Position numbers and translations under genes: made by a program | Part shown: one piece after another, positions 12,632 to 21,126 of the stretch | Numbering within the stretch: the first letter of the stretch is position 1 | Layout: every line of letters begins with the position of its first letter | From: Bradyrhizobium guangzhouense | Lineage (GTDB): Bacteria; Pseudomonadota; Alphaproteobacteria; Rhizobiales; Xanthobacteraceae | Assembly: GCF_004114955.1 (NCBI RefSeq) | Contig: NZ_CP030053.1 | Coordinates: forward strand, 62,001-126,000 | Direction of reading: 5' to 3' | Length of the DNA stretch: 64,000 bases | Notes under the pieces: model-generated | Told to the model about the DNA's origin: nothing | The model's database searches: none | What the model saw: the letters and a program-made list of their open reading frames with translations, nothing else

Positions 12632-12953
12632 CCCGTCTCCTGTCGAAGTCCCGGCTGAACCGGGTCCTCACCCCAAATTCCAAAACCTGCCGCGTACGCC
12701 CCCTCTCCCGCCCCACGCGGGTGTTCCCGAAGCGCCAGCCCTGGTTCTTGTCTTGGCCCGGCCTTCTGCTAGAGAGGACGGACATCTGAACAACCAGTTT
12801 GCCCCGATTTTCCGGTCGGAAAGCGGGGTGATAGCTTGAAGGAAACGCCGGGGACGACACGGCAAAAGCAGTGTCGAACAACCGGGTTAATGAGGCCTCA
12901 ACAGCCGGCCATTGGCGACAAAGGCGGCCTGCAACGCCTCATGAGGGCAGGAC
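12632..12953. other. 322-base intergenic region with divergent promoters
   Basis: Lies between the start codons of two divergent genes. A possible sigma-70 promoter on the plus strand (TTCTTG at 12746, CTAGAG at 12769, 17-base spacer) and a short GC dyad near 12802-12829 are the only structures seen. No convincing gene is present. Confidence 0.35.
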
Positions 12954-13955
12954 ATGTCGGTGAAGAAAAAGCCCCTCGTCGTCGTGACGCGCAAGCTGCC
13001 GGACTCGATCGAGACCCGGATGCGCGAGCTGTTCGACGCACGCATCAATCTCGACGACACGCCGATGTCGGCCGAGCAGATCGCGGAGGCCGCCCGCACC
13101 GCCGACATCCTGGTTCCAACGGTGACCGATCATATCAGCGCCGACGTCGTCAACCAGCCCGACTGCAAGCTGAAGCTGATCGCCAATTTCGGCAATGGCG
13201 TCGACAATATCGACGTCGAGGCCGCACATGCCCGCGGCATCACCGTCACCAACACGCCGAAGGTCCTGACCGAAGACACCGCCGACATGACCATGGCGCT
13301 GATCCTGGCCGTGCCGCGCCGGATGATCGAAGGCGCCTCGGTGCTGACGGAAGGAAAACCCTGGGCCGGCTGGTCGCCGACCTGGATGCTGGGCCACCGC
13401 ATCGGGGGAAAACGCCTCGGCATCGTCGGCATGGGCCGCATCGGCCAGGCGGTCGCGCGCCGCGCCCGCGCCTTCGGCCTCCAGATCCACTATCACAACC
13501 GCCGTCCCGTCGCCCCGAAGATCGCCGAAGAGCTTGGCGCGACCTATTGGGAAAGCCTCGACCAGATGCTGGCGCGGATGGACATCATCTCGGTGAACTG
13601 TCCGCACACGCCGGCGACCTATCATCTGCTGTCCGCGCGACGGCTGAAGCTGATCCGCAAGGATGCCTACATCGTCAATACCGCGCGCGGCGAAGTGACC
13701 GACGAGGACACGCTGATCAAGTTGATCGAGGGCGGCGAGATCGGCGGCGCCGGGCTCGACGTCTACGAGCACGAGCCGGCGGTCAATCCGAAGCTGGTGC
13801 GGCTTGCAAAGGCCGGCAAGGTGATCCTGATGCCGCATATGGGCTCGGCCACGATCGAGGGCCGCGTCGAGATGGGCGAGAAGGTCATCATCAACATCCG
13901 CACCTTCCTCGACGCCCACAAGCCGCCGGACCGCGTCCTGCCGAGCATGCTGTAA
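12954..13955 (+). CDS. D-2-hydroxyacid dehydrogenase (glyoxylate/hydroxypyruvate reductase type)
   Basis: NAD(P)-dependent oxidoreductase of 333 residues. The nucleotide-binding motif is GKRLGIVGMGRIGQAVARRA. The catalytic Arg is in VNTARGEVTDEDTL, the Glu in LDVYEHEP, and the His in LMPHMGSATIEGR. The substrate-side motif NFGNGVDNIDVEAA is typical of glycerate and glyoxylate reductases. Whether the physiological substrate is glyoxylate, hydroxypyruvate or another 2-ketoacid cannot be decided. It converges with moeB. Confidence 0.9.
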   Translation: MSVKKKPLVVVTRKLPDSIETRMRELFDARINLDDTPMSAEQIAEAARTADILVPTVTDHISADVVNQPDCKLKLIANFGNGVDNIDVEAAHARGITVTNTPKVLTEDTADMTMALILAVPRRMIEGASVLTEGKPWAGWSPTWMLGHRIGGKRLGIVGMGRIGQAVARRARAFGLQIHYHNRRPVAPKIAEELGATYWESLDQMLARMDIISVNCPHTPATYHLLSARRLKLIRKDAYIVNTARGEVTDEDTLIKLIEGGEIGGAGLDVYEHEPAVNPKLVRLAKAGKVILMPHMGSATIEGRVEMGEKVIINIRTFLDAHKPPDRVLPSML

Positions 13956-13975
13956 GGCGCGAGAACTGATCGCAC

Positions 13976-14779
13976 TCAGGTGCGATGGACGCTGAGATCC
14001 GACATCACCGGCCCGTCGCCATTGAGCGGATTGGCCGGATCGCGCCCATAGCGCAACGTTTCGAAGCGCATCGCGCGCGCGTCGATCATCAGGAGACGGC
14101 CGACCAGGCCCTCGCCGAAACCGACGATCTCGCGGATCGCCTCCAGCGCCATCATCGAGCCCATCACGCCCGCGAGCGCACCCATGACGCCAGCTTCCGC
14201 GCAGGCCGGTACGGTGCCGGGCGGCGGCGCTTCCGGAAACAGGCAGCGATAGGTCGGGTTGAATTCGCCCTGCTCGTTCGTCTCATGCGCGCGGATGGTG
14301 GTGAGCGAGCCATCAAACGTGCCGAGCGCCGCCGTGATCAGCGGCCGCTTCGCGAAGAAGCAGGCATCGGAGGTCAGATAGCGCGTCGAGAAATTGTCGG
14401 AACCGTCGAGCACCAGATCGTAATCGCCGATCAGCGCAAGCGCATTGTCGGCGTTGAGCCAGGTGGCATGGCCGACGAAGGAGACATGCGGATTGAGGGC
14501 TGCGATCCGTTCGGCCGCGCTCTCGACCTTGTGCCGGCCGATATCGGGCGTGGTGTGGATCACCTGGCGCTGCAGGTTGGACAGCGACACCACGTCGTCA
14601 TCGACCACGCCCAGCGTACCGACGCCGGCGGCAGCCAGATACATCAGCGCCGGCGCGCCGAGCCCGCCGGCGCCGATCACCAGCACCGAGGCTCGCTTCA
14701 GCGCAGCCTGGCCCGGTCCGCCGACATCGCGCAGCACGATATGGCGGGCATAGCGCTCGAGTTCGTCCGGGCTCAACAC
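13976..14779 (-). CDS. moeB: MoeB/ThiF-family sulfur-carrier adenylyltransferase
   Basis: Activates the C-terminal glycine of a ubiquitin-like sulfur carrier (MoaD or ThiS) by adenylation. The ATP loop VLVIGAGGLGAPALMYLAAAGVG and the Asn/Arg/Gln strand SLSNLQRQVIHTT are clear. The conserved catalytic-loop Cys is in VPACAEAGVMG. The two Cys-x2-Cys pairs that bind zinc in E. coli MoeB are absent (TYRCLF; YGRDPANPL), so the structural zinc appears to be lost. No rhodanese domain is fused. MoeB and ThiF cannot be separated by sequence alone. It ends 21 bases from the convergent dehydrogenase gene. Confidence 0.85.
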   Translation of the reverse strand: MLSPDELERYARHIVLRDVGGPGQAALKRASVLVIGAGGLGAPALMYLAAAGVGTLGVVDDDVVSLSNLQRQVIHTTPDIGRHKVESAAERIAALNPHVSFVGHATWLNADNALALIGDYDLVLDGSDNFSTRYLTSDACFFAKRPLITAALGTFDGSLTTIRAHETNEQGEFNPTYRCLFPEAPPPGTVPACAEAGVMGALAGVMGSMMALEAIREIVGFGEGLVGRLLMIDARAMRFETLRYGRDPANPLNGDGPVMSDLSVHRT

Positions 14780-14870
14780 TGTCTGTTACTCCTGAACCAC
14801 CGCAACATTGTTCGCGACCAACGAGATGTGCTTCAATGGCTGTGCGTTCAATGGGCTGGCTGGATTTGTC

Positions 14871-16232
14871 ATGAGATCGATGCTTGCGGCAACACTGATG
14901 TTGGCGTCCGCCACAGGCGCCAGCGCCCAGATGACGACGCCGCAGCTCCCCGGCTCCAAGCCGAAAGTGGTCCAGACCGTTCCGATCAAGCCGCCCGCGC
15001 TGCAAACGCCGTCGGAAACGGCCGACGCGATGGCGCAGGCCGAGCGGCTGTCGCTCCAGTCCGACCTCGCCTGGGTGGGCCAATATAACGGCGCCATCAC
15101 CGGCGACGTCAGCTCGCGCATGGTCGACGCCATCAAGGACTACCAGAAGGCCAAGGGCGGCAAGCCGACCGGCGTGCTCAATCCGCAGGAGCGCGCCGCG
15201 CTCGCCGAGACCGCACGGCGCAAGCAGGACAGCGTCGGCTGGAAAATCGTAACGGAGATGACCAGCGGCGCGCGGCTCGGCATTCCCGGTAAGCTGGTGC
15301 CAAATCAAGCGACCGACGCCAACGGCTCGAAATGGACTTCGCCGACCGGCACGGTGCAGGTGCTGCTGAGCCGCCGCAAGGAGGCGAACCCGACCACCGC
15401 AAAACTCGCTGACACCGAGAGGAAAGAGCCGGCCGGTCGCAAGGTCGATTACACCGTGGTGAAGCCCGACTTCTTCGTGATGTCGGGCTTGCAGGGCCTG
15501 AAGAAATTCTACGTGCGCGGCACCTTCAAGGGCGACGAGGTCCGCATCATGACGATCCTCTATGACCAGGCCATGGAGAACACGGTCGAGCCCGTCGTGA
15601 TCGCGATGTCGAGCGCGTTCAGTGCGTTTCCCTCGGGGCCGCAAGCCGGACCGCCGCCGCGCAAGACCGTCGAATACGGCACCGGCATTATCGTCAGCGA
15701 GGACGGCGCGATTCTGGCGGACCGTCTCGTCACCGATTCCTGCCTCGCCATCACGATCGGCGGCTACGGCAATGCCGACCGCCTCGCCGAGGACAAGGAG
15801 CACGATCTCGCGCTGCTGCACATCTATGGCGCCCGCGGCCTGAAGCCGCTCAGCCTCGCGAGCGGCGCGGCGAAGACTGGCGTCGATGTCGTCGGTATCG
15901 CCGATCCGCAGAGCCAGGGCGGCGCAGCCGGCGTGTCGAGCGTCAAGGGCGCGCTGGTGCCGGTCACGGCGAGCGATTCCGCGCTGACGCCGCCACCCGC
16001 CGTCGGCTTCTCAGGCAGCCCTGCGATTGACGGCGATGGAAAGTTCGCGGGCATCGCGCTGCTGAAGCCGGCGATGGTTGCAGGCCCCGCGACGACTTTG
16101 CCGGCATCACAGGCGGTGATGGTTTCCGCGGAGACGGTGCGCGATTTCCTGAAAGCGAATGCCGTCACCGCGAATGGCACGTCGACCGACGCGAAGGCCG
16201 CCGTCGTGCGCGTGATCTGCGTGCGGAAGTAA
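14871..16232 (+). CDS. Secreted peptidoglycan-binding/trypsin-like protein with degenerate active site
   Basis: Starting at 14871, MRSMLAATLMLASATGASA is a clear signal peptide; the frame is open 63 bases further upstream. Residues about 60-110 resemble a peptidoglycan-binding repeat (LQSDLAWVGQYNGAITGDVSSRMVDAIKDYQ). Residues about 270-440 have a trypsin/DegP-like fold: EYGTGIIVSEDGAILADRLVT, the Asp in EHDLALLHIYG and the Ser in VGFSGSPAIDGDGKFAGIAL. The catalytic His expected after ADRLVT is missing. The protein probably binds rather than cuts, or acts in a changed way. The product is periplasmic. Confidence 0.75.
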   Translation: MRSMLAATLMLASATGASAQMTTPQLPGSKPKVVQTVPIKPPALQTPSETADAMAQAERLSLQSDLAWVGQYNGAITGDVSSRMVDAIKDYQKAKGGKPTGVLNPQERAALAETARRKQDSVGWKIVTEMTSGARLGIPGKLVPNQATDANGSKWTSPTGTVQVLLSRRKEANPTTAKLADTERKEPAGRKVDYTVVKPDFFVMSGLQGLKKFYVRGTFKGDEVRIMTILYDQAMENTVEPVVIAMSSAFSAFPSGPQAGPPPRKTVEYGTGIIVSEDGAILADRLVTDSCLAITIGGYGNADRLAEDKEHDLALLHIYGARGLKPLSLASGAAKTGVDVVGIADPQSQGGAAGVSSVKGALVPVTASDSALTPPPAVGFSGSPAIDGDGKFAGIALLKPAMVAGPATTLPASQAVMVSAETVRDFLKANAVTANGTSTDAKAAVVRVICVRK

Positions 16233-16239
16233 CTCGCTT

Positions 16240-16399
16240 GTCCCGGACGCACTGCGGCACGCAGTGACGCCGCGCAGAGCCGGGACCCATGCCACTTCAG
16301 GGTCGGTGCACGAAGATTCTGGGCCCCGGCTCAGCAGCGCATCACACCGGACGATGCTTCGCATCGCCGGGGGTGCTGCGCTGCGTCCGGGGCACGAGA
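16240..16399. repeat. Long palindromic repeat, family B, copy 1
   Basis: Starts GTCCCGGACGCACTGCGGCA and ends CGCTGCGTCCGGGGCACGAGA, with an inner GCAGAGCCGGGACCC / GGGCCCCGGCTCAGCAGCG dyad. The same layout occurs at 30341-30472 and 39457-39576. It fills the spacer between two convergent genes. Confidence 0.75.
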
Positions 16400-18079
16400 C
16401 TAGCTCAACCTGAATCGTACACCAGTCTTCGCAAGCCCGCCGGAGATCCCGACCGGCGTGCCATCCGCGCGCCAGCAGGCGGCGCCGGTCATGGTGCCGT
16501 CGTCGTGGAAGGCGATGCCGTTCATGCCGCCGGCGACGGTCGCGACGGGCTGGACCTTGTGTCCGAGCGCCGTAAGTTTTGAGCGCACCGCTGCCGGCAC
16601 AGCCTGTTCGACCTCGAGCGCATTGCCTTCGGTCCAGACGCGGGGCGCTTCGACCGCTTCCTGCAACGTCATGCCGTGATCGATCAAATTGACCAGCGCC
16701 TGCATCGCGCTCGGAAAGATGCGCTTGCCCCCGGGCAGGCCGAGCGCATAGCGCAGCTTGCCGCCGCACAGCGCCATCATCGGCGACATCGAGGTCGTCA
16801 CGCGCTTGCCCGGCGCCAGCGACAACGCATGGCCGGGACGCGGGTCGAACAGGTTCATGTAATTATTGGCGATGGCTCCTAAGCCCGGGATCATGATCTT
16901 GGCGCCGAACAGATTGTTGATGGTCTGCGTCGTCGCAACCACATTGCCGAAACTGTCCGCCGCCGTCATGTGCGTGGTGTGCGCGCTTTCGAGTTGCGTC
17001 ACACCGGCGCCAAAAGCCTGCGCACGCGCCGAATCGATGGCGCGACGGCGCTCCTCGGCATAGGCCTTCGAGGTCAGCTTCTCCACGGGCACGCCGACAT
17101 AATCAGGATCGCCGCTGGCCGCGGCGCGATCGGCGAAAGCGATTTTGAGGACTTCGGCGAGGTAGTGAATGGTCTCCGATGTACCGAAGCCGAGGCCGCC
17201 GATGTCGTAACCTTCGAGAATATTCAGCATCTGCGCGATGTGGACGCCGGAGGCCGCGGGCGGCGGCGGGCCCAAAATGGTCCAGCCGCGATAGTCGGCG
17301 CGGATCGGCTGCCGCTCGACCGTCTTGTAGCTCGTCAGATCATTGCGGCGGATGAAGCCGCCCGACTTCTCCATGTAATCGACCAGGATGTCGCCGAGCG
17401 GCCCGTCGTAAAGAGCCTTCTCGCCATGCTCGGCGATGTGGCGCAGGGTCTCGGCATATTCTGCCTGCACCACGCGCTCGCCGACCTTGAGCGGCTCGCC
17501 ATCGGGCAAATAGATTGCCGCGATCGGCTTGTCCTGGCGCATCGTGGCGGCGCTCTCGCTGATGCATTCGTGCAGATAGGGCGTCGCCGCATAGCCGCGC
17601 GCGGCGTGCTTGATCGCGGGCTGCATGACGTCGGCGAGGCTCATGGTGCCGAACCTTTGCAGCGTCTCGCACCAGGCTTTCAGCGAGCCCGGCGTCGCGA
17701 CCGCTTTCGGCCCGTTCAAATTCTCGTTGCCGACGGTATCGAACACGTCGTGAGCCGAGCCCGGCTTCGAAATGTAGGTGGTGTCGCGCACGGAAGCGGG
17801 CACGGTGCTTTGGCCGTCGATGATGCGGTGGCTGCCGTCGGCGAGGCGGATATGCGCCATGCCGCCCCCGATGATGCCGACCATCATCGGCTCGACCACG
17901 GTCAGCGTGAACAGTGTGGCGATCGCCGCATCGACAGCGTTGCCGCCGGCCGCCAGCATCTCGGCGCCGGCGCTGGACGCCAGCGGGTGGTTGCTCACGA
18001 CCATGCCGCGGCTCGACACCGCCGGCATCTTCTGACATTCAAAGCTCGTCGCCGTCCGGTCGCGCCAGTTTCCGCCCAT
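16400..18079 (-). CDS. Gamma-glutamyltransferase-family protein
   Basis: N-terminal nucleophile hydrolase of 559 residues. The self-processing threonine lies in ESAHTTHMTAADSFGN (about residues 368-369), which matches the TTH-x-S/T motif where the precursor is cut into large and small subunits. GIIGGGMAHIRL and PVGISGG regions are also typical. There is no export signal, so the product is probably cytoplasmic. The family includes glutathione hydrolases, cephalosporin acylases and homologs of unknown substrate; the substrate here is open. A tiny open frame overlaps the start. Confidence 0.88.
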   Translation of the reverse strand: MGGNWRDRTATSFECQKMPAVSSRGMVVSNHPLASSAGAEMLAAGGNAVDAAIATLFTLTVVEPMMVGIIGGGMAHIRLADGSHRIIDGQSTVPASVRDTTYISKPGSAHDVFDTVGNENLNGPKAVATPGSLKAWCETLQRFGTMSLADVMQPAIKHAARGYAATPYLHECISESAATMRQDKPIAAIYLPDGEPLKVGERVVQAEYAETLRHIAEHGEKALYDGPLGDILVDYMEKSGGFIRRNDLTSYKTVERQPIRADYRGWTILGPPPPAASGVHIAQMLNILEGYDIGGLGFGTSETIHYLAEVLKIAFADRAAASGDPDYVGVPVEKLTSKAYAEERRRAIDSARAQAFGAGVTQLESAHTTHMTAADSFGNVVATTQTINNLFGAKIMIPGLGAIANNYMNLFDPRPGHALSLAPGKRVTTSMSPMMALCGGKLRYALGLPGGKRIFPSAMQALVNLIDHGMTLQEAVEAPRVWTEGNALEVEQAVPAAVRSKLTALGHKVQPVATVAGGMNGIAFHDDGTMTGAACWRADGTPVGISGGLAKTGVRFRLS

Positions 18080-18200
18080 GCCTGATGTCCTTCTTGTTCA
18101 CGATAGCGAGCACATCACACGCAGGATTACGGGTCCAGTAATGGTACGGATTAGCTGGCATTCCTGATTCTGCCATCATCGTTAGCGTTGATTCGGACAT
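18039..18200 (-). CDS. Possible 53-residue protein upstream of the gamma-glutamyltransferase gene
   Basis: An ATG at 18200 preceded by a purine-rich AAAGGGGGG stretch opens a frame for 53 residues (MSESTLTMMAESGMPANPYH at its start). It overlaps the first 41 bases of the gamma-glutamyltransferase gene in another frame. It could couple translation to that gene or be chance. I recognise no family. Confidence 0.3.
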   Translation of the reverse strand: MSESTLTMMAESGMPANPYHYWTRNPACDVLAIVNKKDIRHGRKLARPDGDEL

Positions 18201-18324
18201 CCGCGGTCCCCCCTTTGGATCGGGCAAGGCACGTCCTGAGCGAGAAGAGCTCAGCATCGAAAAAGCGATGCACGTTCGCGTGGCGTTATCCCAGACCCAA
18301 GCACTCCAAAGGATTCAACTCTCC

Positions 18325-19065
18325 ATGCACACGATCGTACTCGCCACCCAAAAGGGCGGCAGTGGCAAGAGCACCCTCGCCATCGGCCTCGCGCTGGCTG
18401 CAAAGCAGGCCGGCTTCACCGTCCGCCTGATCGAGACCGACCCGCAGGGCACCCTGTCCAACTGGGCGCGCCGCCGCAACAATGACGATGTCGTCGTCGA
18501 GCCGATCTATCACGCCGCCGATTTCGCGCCGCGGCTGAACATGCTGGCCGACAGCGGCCTCCAGCTCGCGATCGTCGACACCGCGGCCGGCCTGTCCGCC
18601 GCCACCACCGCCGCGATCCGCCACTCCGACCTCTGCCTGATCCCGGCCCGCCCGAGCGTCGCCGACATCGAGGCCACCGTCTCCACCGTCAGCGTCGCGC
18701 GCGCCTGGAAGCGCCCCTACAGCTTCGTGCTGAACCAGACGCCGATCCGCGGCCAGCGCATCGACAACGCGGCGAGCGCGCTCGCCGAGGAAGCCGCCCT
18801 CGATCTCACTGACGTGCTCGCCCGCCCGCTGATCGTGATGCGCAACGACCACCAGGACTCGCTCGCCTCGGGCCTCGCCGTCAGCGAGTTCGCGCCGAAC
18901 GGCAAGTCGACCGAGGAGGTGCGCGGCCTCTGGCGCTGGATCGAGACCCGCCTCGAGCTCTCCGCCGGCAATCTCCTGATCGATCAGGTCATGTCGGCGG
19001 CGGACGGAGTGCTGCATGCCGCCACCGAGCTTTCGGCGGACGAGACTACGGTTCTGGCGTCCTGA
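18325..19065 (+). CDS. ParA/MinD-family ATPase
   Basis: A 246-residue protein beginning MHTIVLATQKGGSGKSTLAI, the deviant Walker A motif of ParA-type ATPases. The A' motif follows (RLIETDPQGTLSNW) and then Walker B (LQLAIVDTAAGLS). No ParB gene or parS-like site is adjacent, so it is probably an orphan that positions some cargo rather than the chromosomal segregation protein. The frame is open 57 bases further upstream, but the ATG at 18325 gives the normal ParA N-terminus. Confidence 0.85.
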   Translation: MHTIVLATQKGGSGKSTLAIGLALAAKQAGFTVRLIETDPQGTLSNWARRRNNDDVVVEPIYHAADFAPRLNMLADSGLQLAIVDTAAGLSAATTAAIRHSDLCLIPARPSVADIEATVSTVSVARAWKRPYSFVLNQTPIRGQRIDNAASALAEEAALDLTDVLARPLIVMRNDHQDSLASGLAVSEFAPNGKSTEEVRGLWRWIETRLELSAGNLLIDQVMSAADGVLHAATELSADETTVLAS

Positions 19066-19126
19066 GCGGGGCGATCGCTCAAGGTCCAGACGGGCTCTTC
19101 GCCATCCGGTGAATGAGCCCAAGCGA

Positions 19127-19164
19127 CGAAGCAATCCGGCCACCAGCCCGGCCGGATTGCTTCG
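19127..19164. terminator. Hairpin after the ParA-like gene
   Basis: Arms CGAAGCAATCCGGCC and GGCCGGATTGCTTCG are perfect over 15 bases with an 8-base loop. There is no T run, so it may be a bidirectional transcript end or a repeat. Confidence 0.5.
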
Positions 19165-19208
19165 CTTCGCGTTTCAGGCGGGAACGAACGCGGCCCCGGC
19201 CAAAATCT

Positions 19209-19232
19209 CGAAAACAACCCCATGCACAGTAG
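19209..19232. repeat. 24-base motif, copy 1
   Basis: Begins CGAAAACAACCCCATGCACA and ends GTAG. An identical copy lies at 59961-59984 just after ugpC. It is not palindromic and lies in noncoding sequence at both places. Confidence 0.75.
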
Positions 19233-19401
19233 GACCGCGTCCAGCCGAGTTATCGCGGCGACGGCACGCAGATGTCTGACTTGTCGGGCAAAATGGCTGT
19301 TCGCGAGCGACGGCGCTCTATCCCGTCATTGCGAGCGCAATGACGTGGTGGGGCCGTCGTCTTCGCCGAGACTCACGACCTGTCGGCGGCAGGCCCGATC
19401 T

Positions 19402-20283
19402 TCACTTCTGACATTTCGGACACCAGAACGTCGATCGCCCGTTCTGGGTGAAGCGCTTGATGGTGCCGCCGCAGCGCGGCGTCGTGCATGTCTCGCCTTC
19501 GCGGTCATAGACGTTGAAGGAGTGCTGGAAATAGCCGAGCTCGCCGGAGGTCTGGCGATGATCGCGCAGCGACGAGCCGCCGGCCTTGATGGCGTCGTTG
19601 AGCACGGTGTGGATGGCGCCGACCAGTCGCTTGGCATGATCCGTGGCTTCGCCCTTCTTGGTCGAGAGCGTCGCGGCGATGCGGCGCGGCGACAAATGCG
19701 AGCGGTGCAGGGCTTCGCAGACATAGATGTTGCCGAGGCCGGCGACGACGCGCTGGTCGAGCAGCGCGGCTTTCAGGCTGGTAGCCTTGTCCTGGCAGGC
19801 GCGCGCCAGCATCGCGGCGTCGAACTCGTTGCCGAGCGGCTCGGGGCCGAGGCCGCGCAGCAGCGGCTCGTCCTCGAGCGCACTGCGCGCGATCACTTTC
19901 ATGTAACCGAAGCGCCTGGGATCGTTGAAGACGATGTCGGCGCCCGAGGACATCCGAAACAGCACGTGGTCGTGCGCGGAGTCCTTCCCCTTGGGATAGT
20001 GAAACTCGCCTGATACCGCCTCGTTGTCCGGCTTGATGACGCGGAACGAGCCCGACATGCCCAGATGCATCAGCAGCACGTCGCCGGAGCCGAGATCGGC
20101 CATGAGATATTTTGCACGTCGGCCGAGCCCCGTGACGATCTGTCCCTGCAGCCGGGCCACGAAATCGGGCTGGAACGGAAAGCGCAAATCGGGCCTGCGG
20201 GCCTCCGCGACCATGATTTTCGCACCCTCCATGACGGGCTGAAGGCCGCGGCGGACGGTCTCGACTTCGGGCAATTCAGGCAT
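19402..20283 (-). CDS. mutM: Formamidopyrimidine-DNA glycosylase MutM/Fpg
   Basis: Base-excision repair enzyme that removes 8-oxoguanine and cuts the abasic site. The N-terminus [14 protein letters not shown] holds the catalytic Pro1 and Glu2. The helix-two-turn-helix region reads [17 protein letters not shown]-terminal zinc finger is complete ([12 protein letters not shown], then FWCPKCQK), which confirms that the 293-residue protein is intact. It is divergent from ubiE with an 81-base spacer, the order common in Rhizobiales. Confidence 0.96.
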   Translation of the reverse strand: MPELPEVETVRRGLQPVMEGAKIMVAEARRPDLRFPFQPDFVARLQGQIVTGLGRRAKYLMADLGSGDVLLMHLGMSGSFRVIKPDNEAVSGEFHYPKGKDSAHDHVLFRMSSGADIVFNDPRRFGYMKVIARSALEDEPLLRGLGPEPLGNEFDAAMLARACQDKATSLKAALLDQRVVAGLGNIYVCEALHRSHLSPRRIAATLSTKKGEATDHAKRLVGAIHTVLNDAIKAGGSSLRDHRQTSGELGYFQHSFNVYDREGETCTTPRCGGTIKRFTQNGRSTFWCPKCQK

Positions 20284-20364
20284 GGTCAGGCATTCACCTT
20301 ATGAGGGCGGTGTGATAGCGCCATTGCGGCGGGCGGGCTATGGTCCGCCCAGTGGAGTAGAGTA

Positions 20365-21126
20365 ATGGATCGGCCGGGCGAAACTACGCATTTTGGCTTC
20401 AAAGACGTTCCCCTGGGGGACAAGCAGACGCTGGTGAACGATGTGTTTCACAGCGTGGCGTCGCGCTATGATTTGATGAACGATTTGATGTCCGGCGGCC
20501 TGCACCGGGTCTGGAAGGACATTATGATCAACACGCTCGACCCGCCCCGCGGCGACCGGCCGTTCGCGCTGCTCGACGTGGCCGGCGGCACCGGTGACAT
20601 CTCGTTCAGGGCCGCCAAGGCGGCGGGCCCCGGCTTCCACGCCACCGTCTGCGACATCAATTCCGACATGCTCGCCGTGGGCCGCGAGCGCGCCGCCAAG
20701 CGTCATCTCGAGAGCCAGGTCGATTTCGTCGAAGGCAATGCCGAAGCGCTGGCCTTCGCCGACCGCAGCTTCGACGCATATACGATCGCTTTCGGCATTC
20801 GCAACGTGCCCCAAATCGACAAGGCGCTGCGCGAGGCCTATCGCGTGCTCAAGCCCGGCAGCCGTTTTCTCTGCCTGGAATTCTCCACGGTCGAGGTGCC
20901 CGGGCTCGACAAGCTCTATGATCTGTTCTCGTTCAAGGTGATCCCGCCGCTCGGACGCATGGTCACTGGCGATGCCGAGTCGTATCAGTATCTCGTCGAA
21001 TCGATCCGCAAGTTTCCCAAGCCCAACGCCTTCGCCGACATGATTCGCGAGGCCGGCTTCTCCCGCGTCAGCTGGCAGACCCTGACCGGCGGCATCGTCG
21101 CACTGCATTCGGGCTGGCGTTTGTGA
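20365..21126 (+). CDS. ubiE: Ubiquinone/menaquinone biosynthesis C-methyltransferase UbiE
   Basis: S-adenosylmethionine-dependent C-methylation of the quinone ring. The 253 residues include the UbiE signature region [23 protein letters not shown], the SAM loop [16 protein letters not shown] and the conserved [21 protein letters not shown]. The C-terminus [12 protein letters not shown] is typical. The stop overlaps the GTG start of ubiB, so translation is coupled and both products serve ubiquinone synthesis. Confidence 0.96.
   Translation: MDRPGETTHFGFKDVPLGDKQTLVNDVFHSVASRYDLMNDLMSGGLHRVWKDIMINTLDPPRGDRPFALLDVAGGTGDISFRAAKAAGPGFHATVCDINSDMLAVGRERAAKRHLESQVDFVEGNAEALAFADRSFDAYTIAFGIRNVPQIDKALREAYRVLKPGSRFLCLEFSTVEVPGLDKLYDLFSFKVIPPLGRMVTGDAESYQYLVESIRKFPKPNAFADMIREAGFSRVSWQTLTGGIVALHSGWRL

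Larger units (their letters stand above)
19066..19401. other. 336-base intergenic region with hairpin and shared 24-base motif
   Basis: Holds a perfect 15-base inverted repeat at 19127-19164 and, at 19209-19232, a 24-base sequence repeated exactly at 59961-59984. No supportable gene is seen. It separates the convergent parA-like and mutM genes. Confidence 0.6.

Noticed and set aside
18325..19065. ParA-like gene as evidence of a replication origin or plasmid
   Set aside because: No parB, parS-like site, repABC or dnaA is near; an orphan ParA/MinD-type ATPase fits better.
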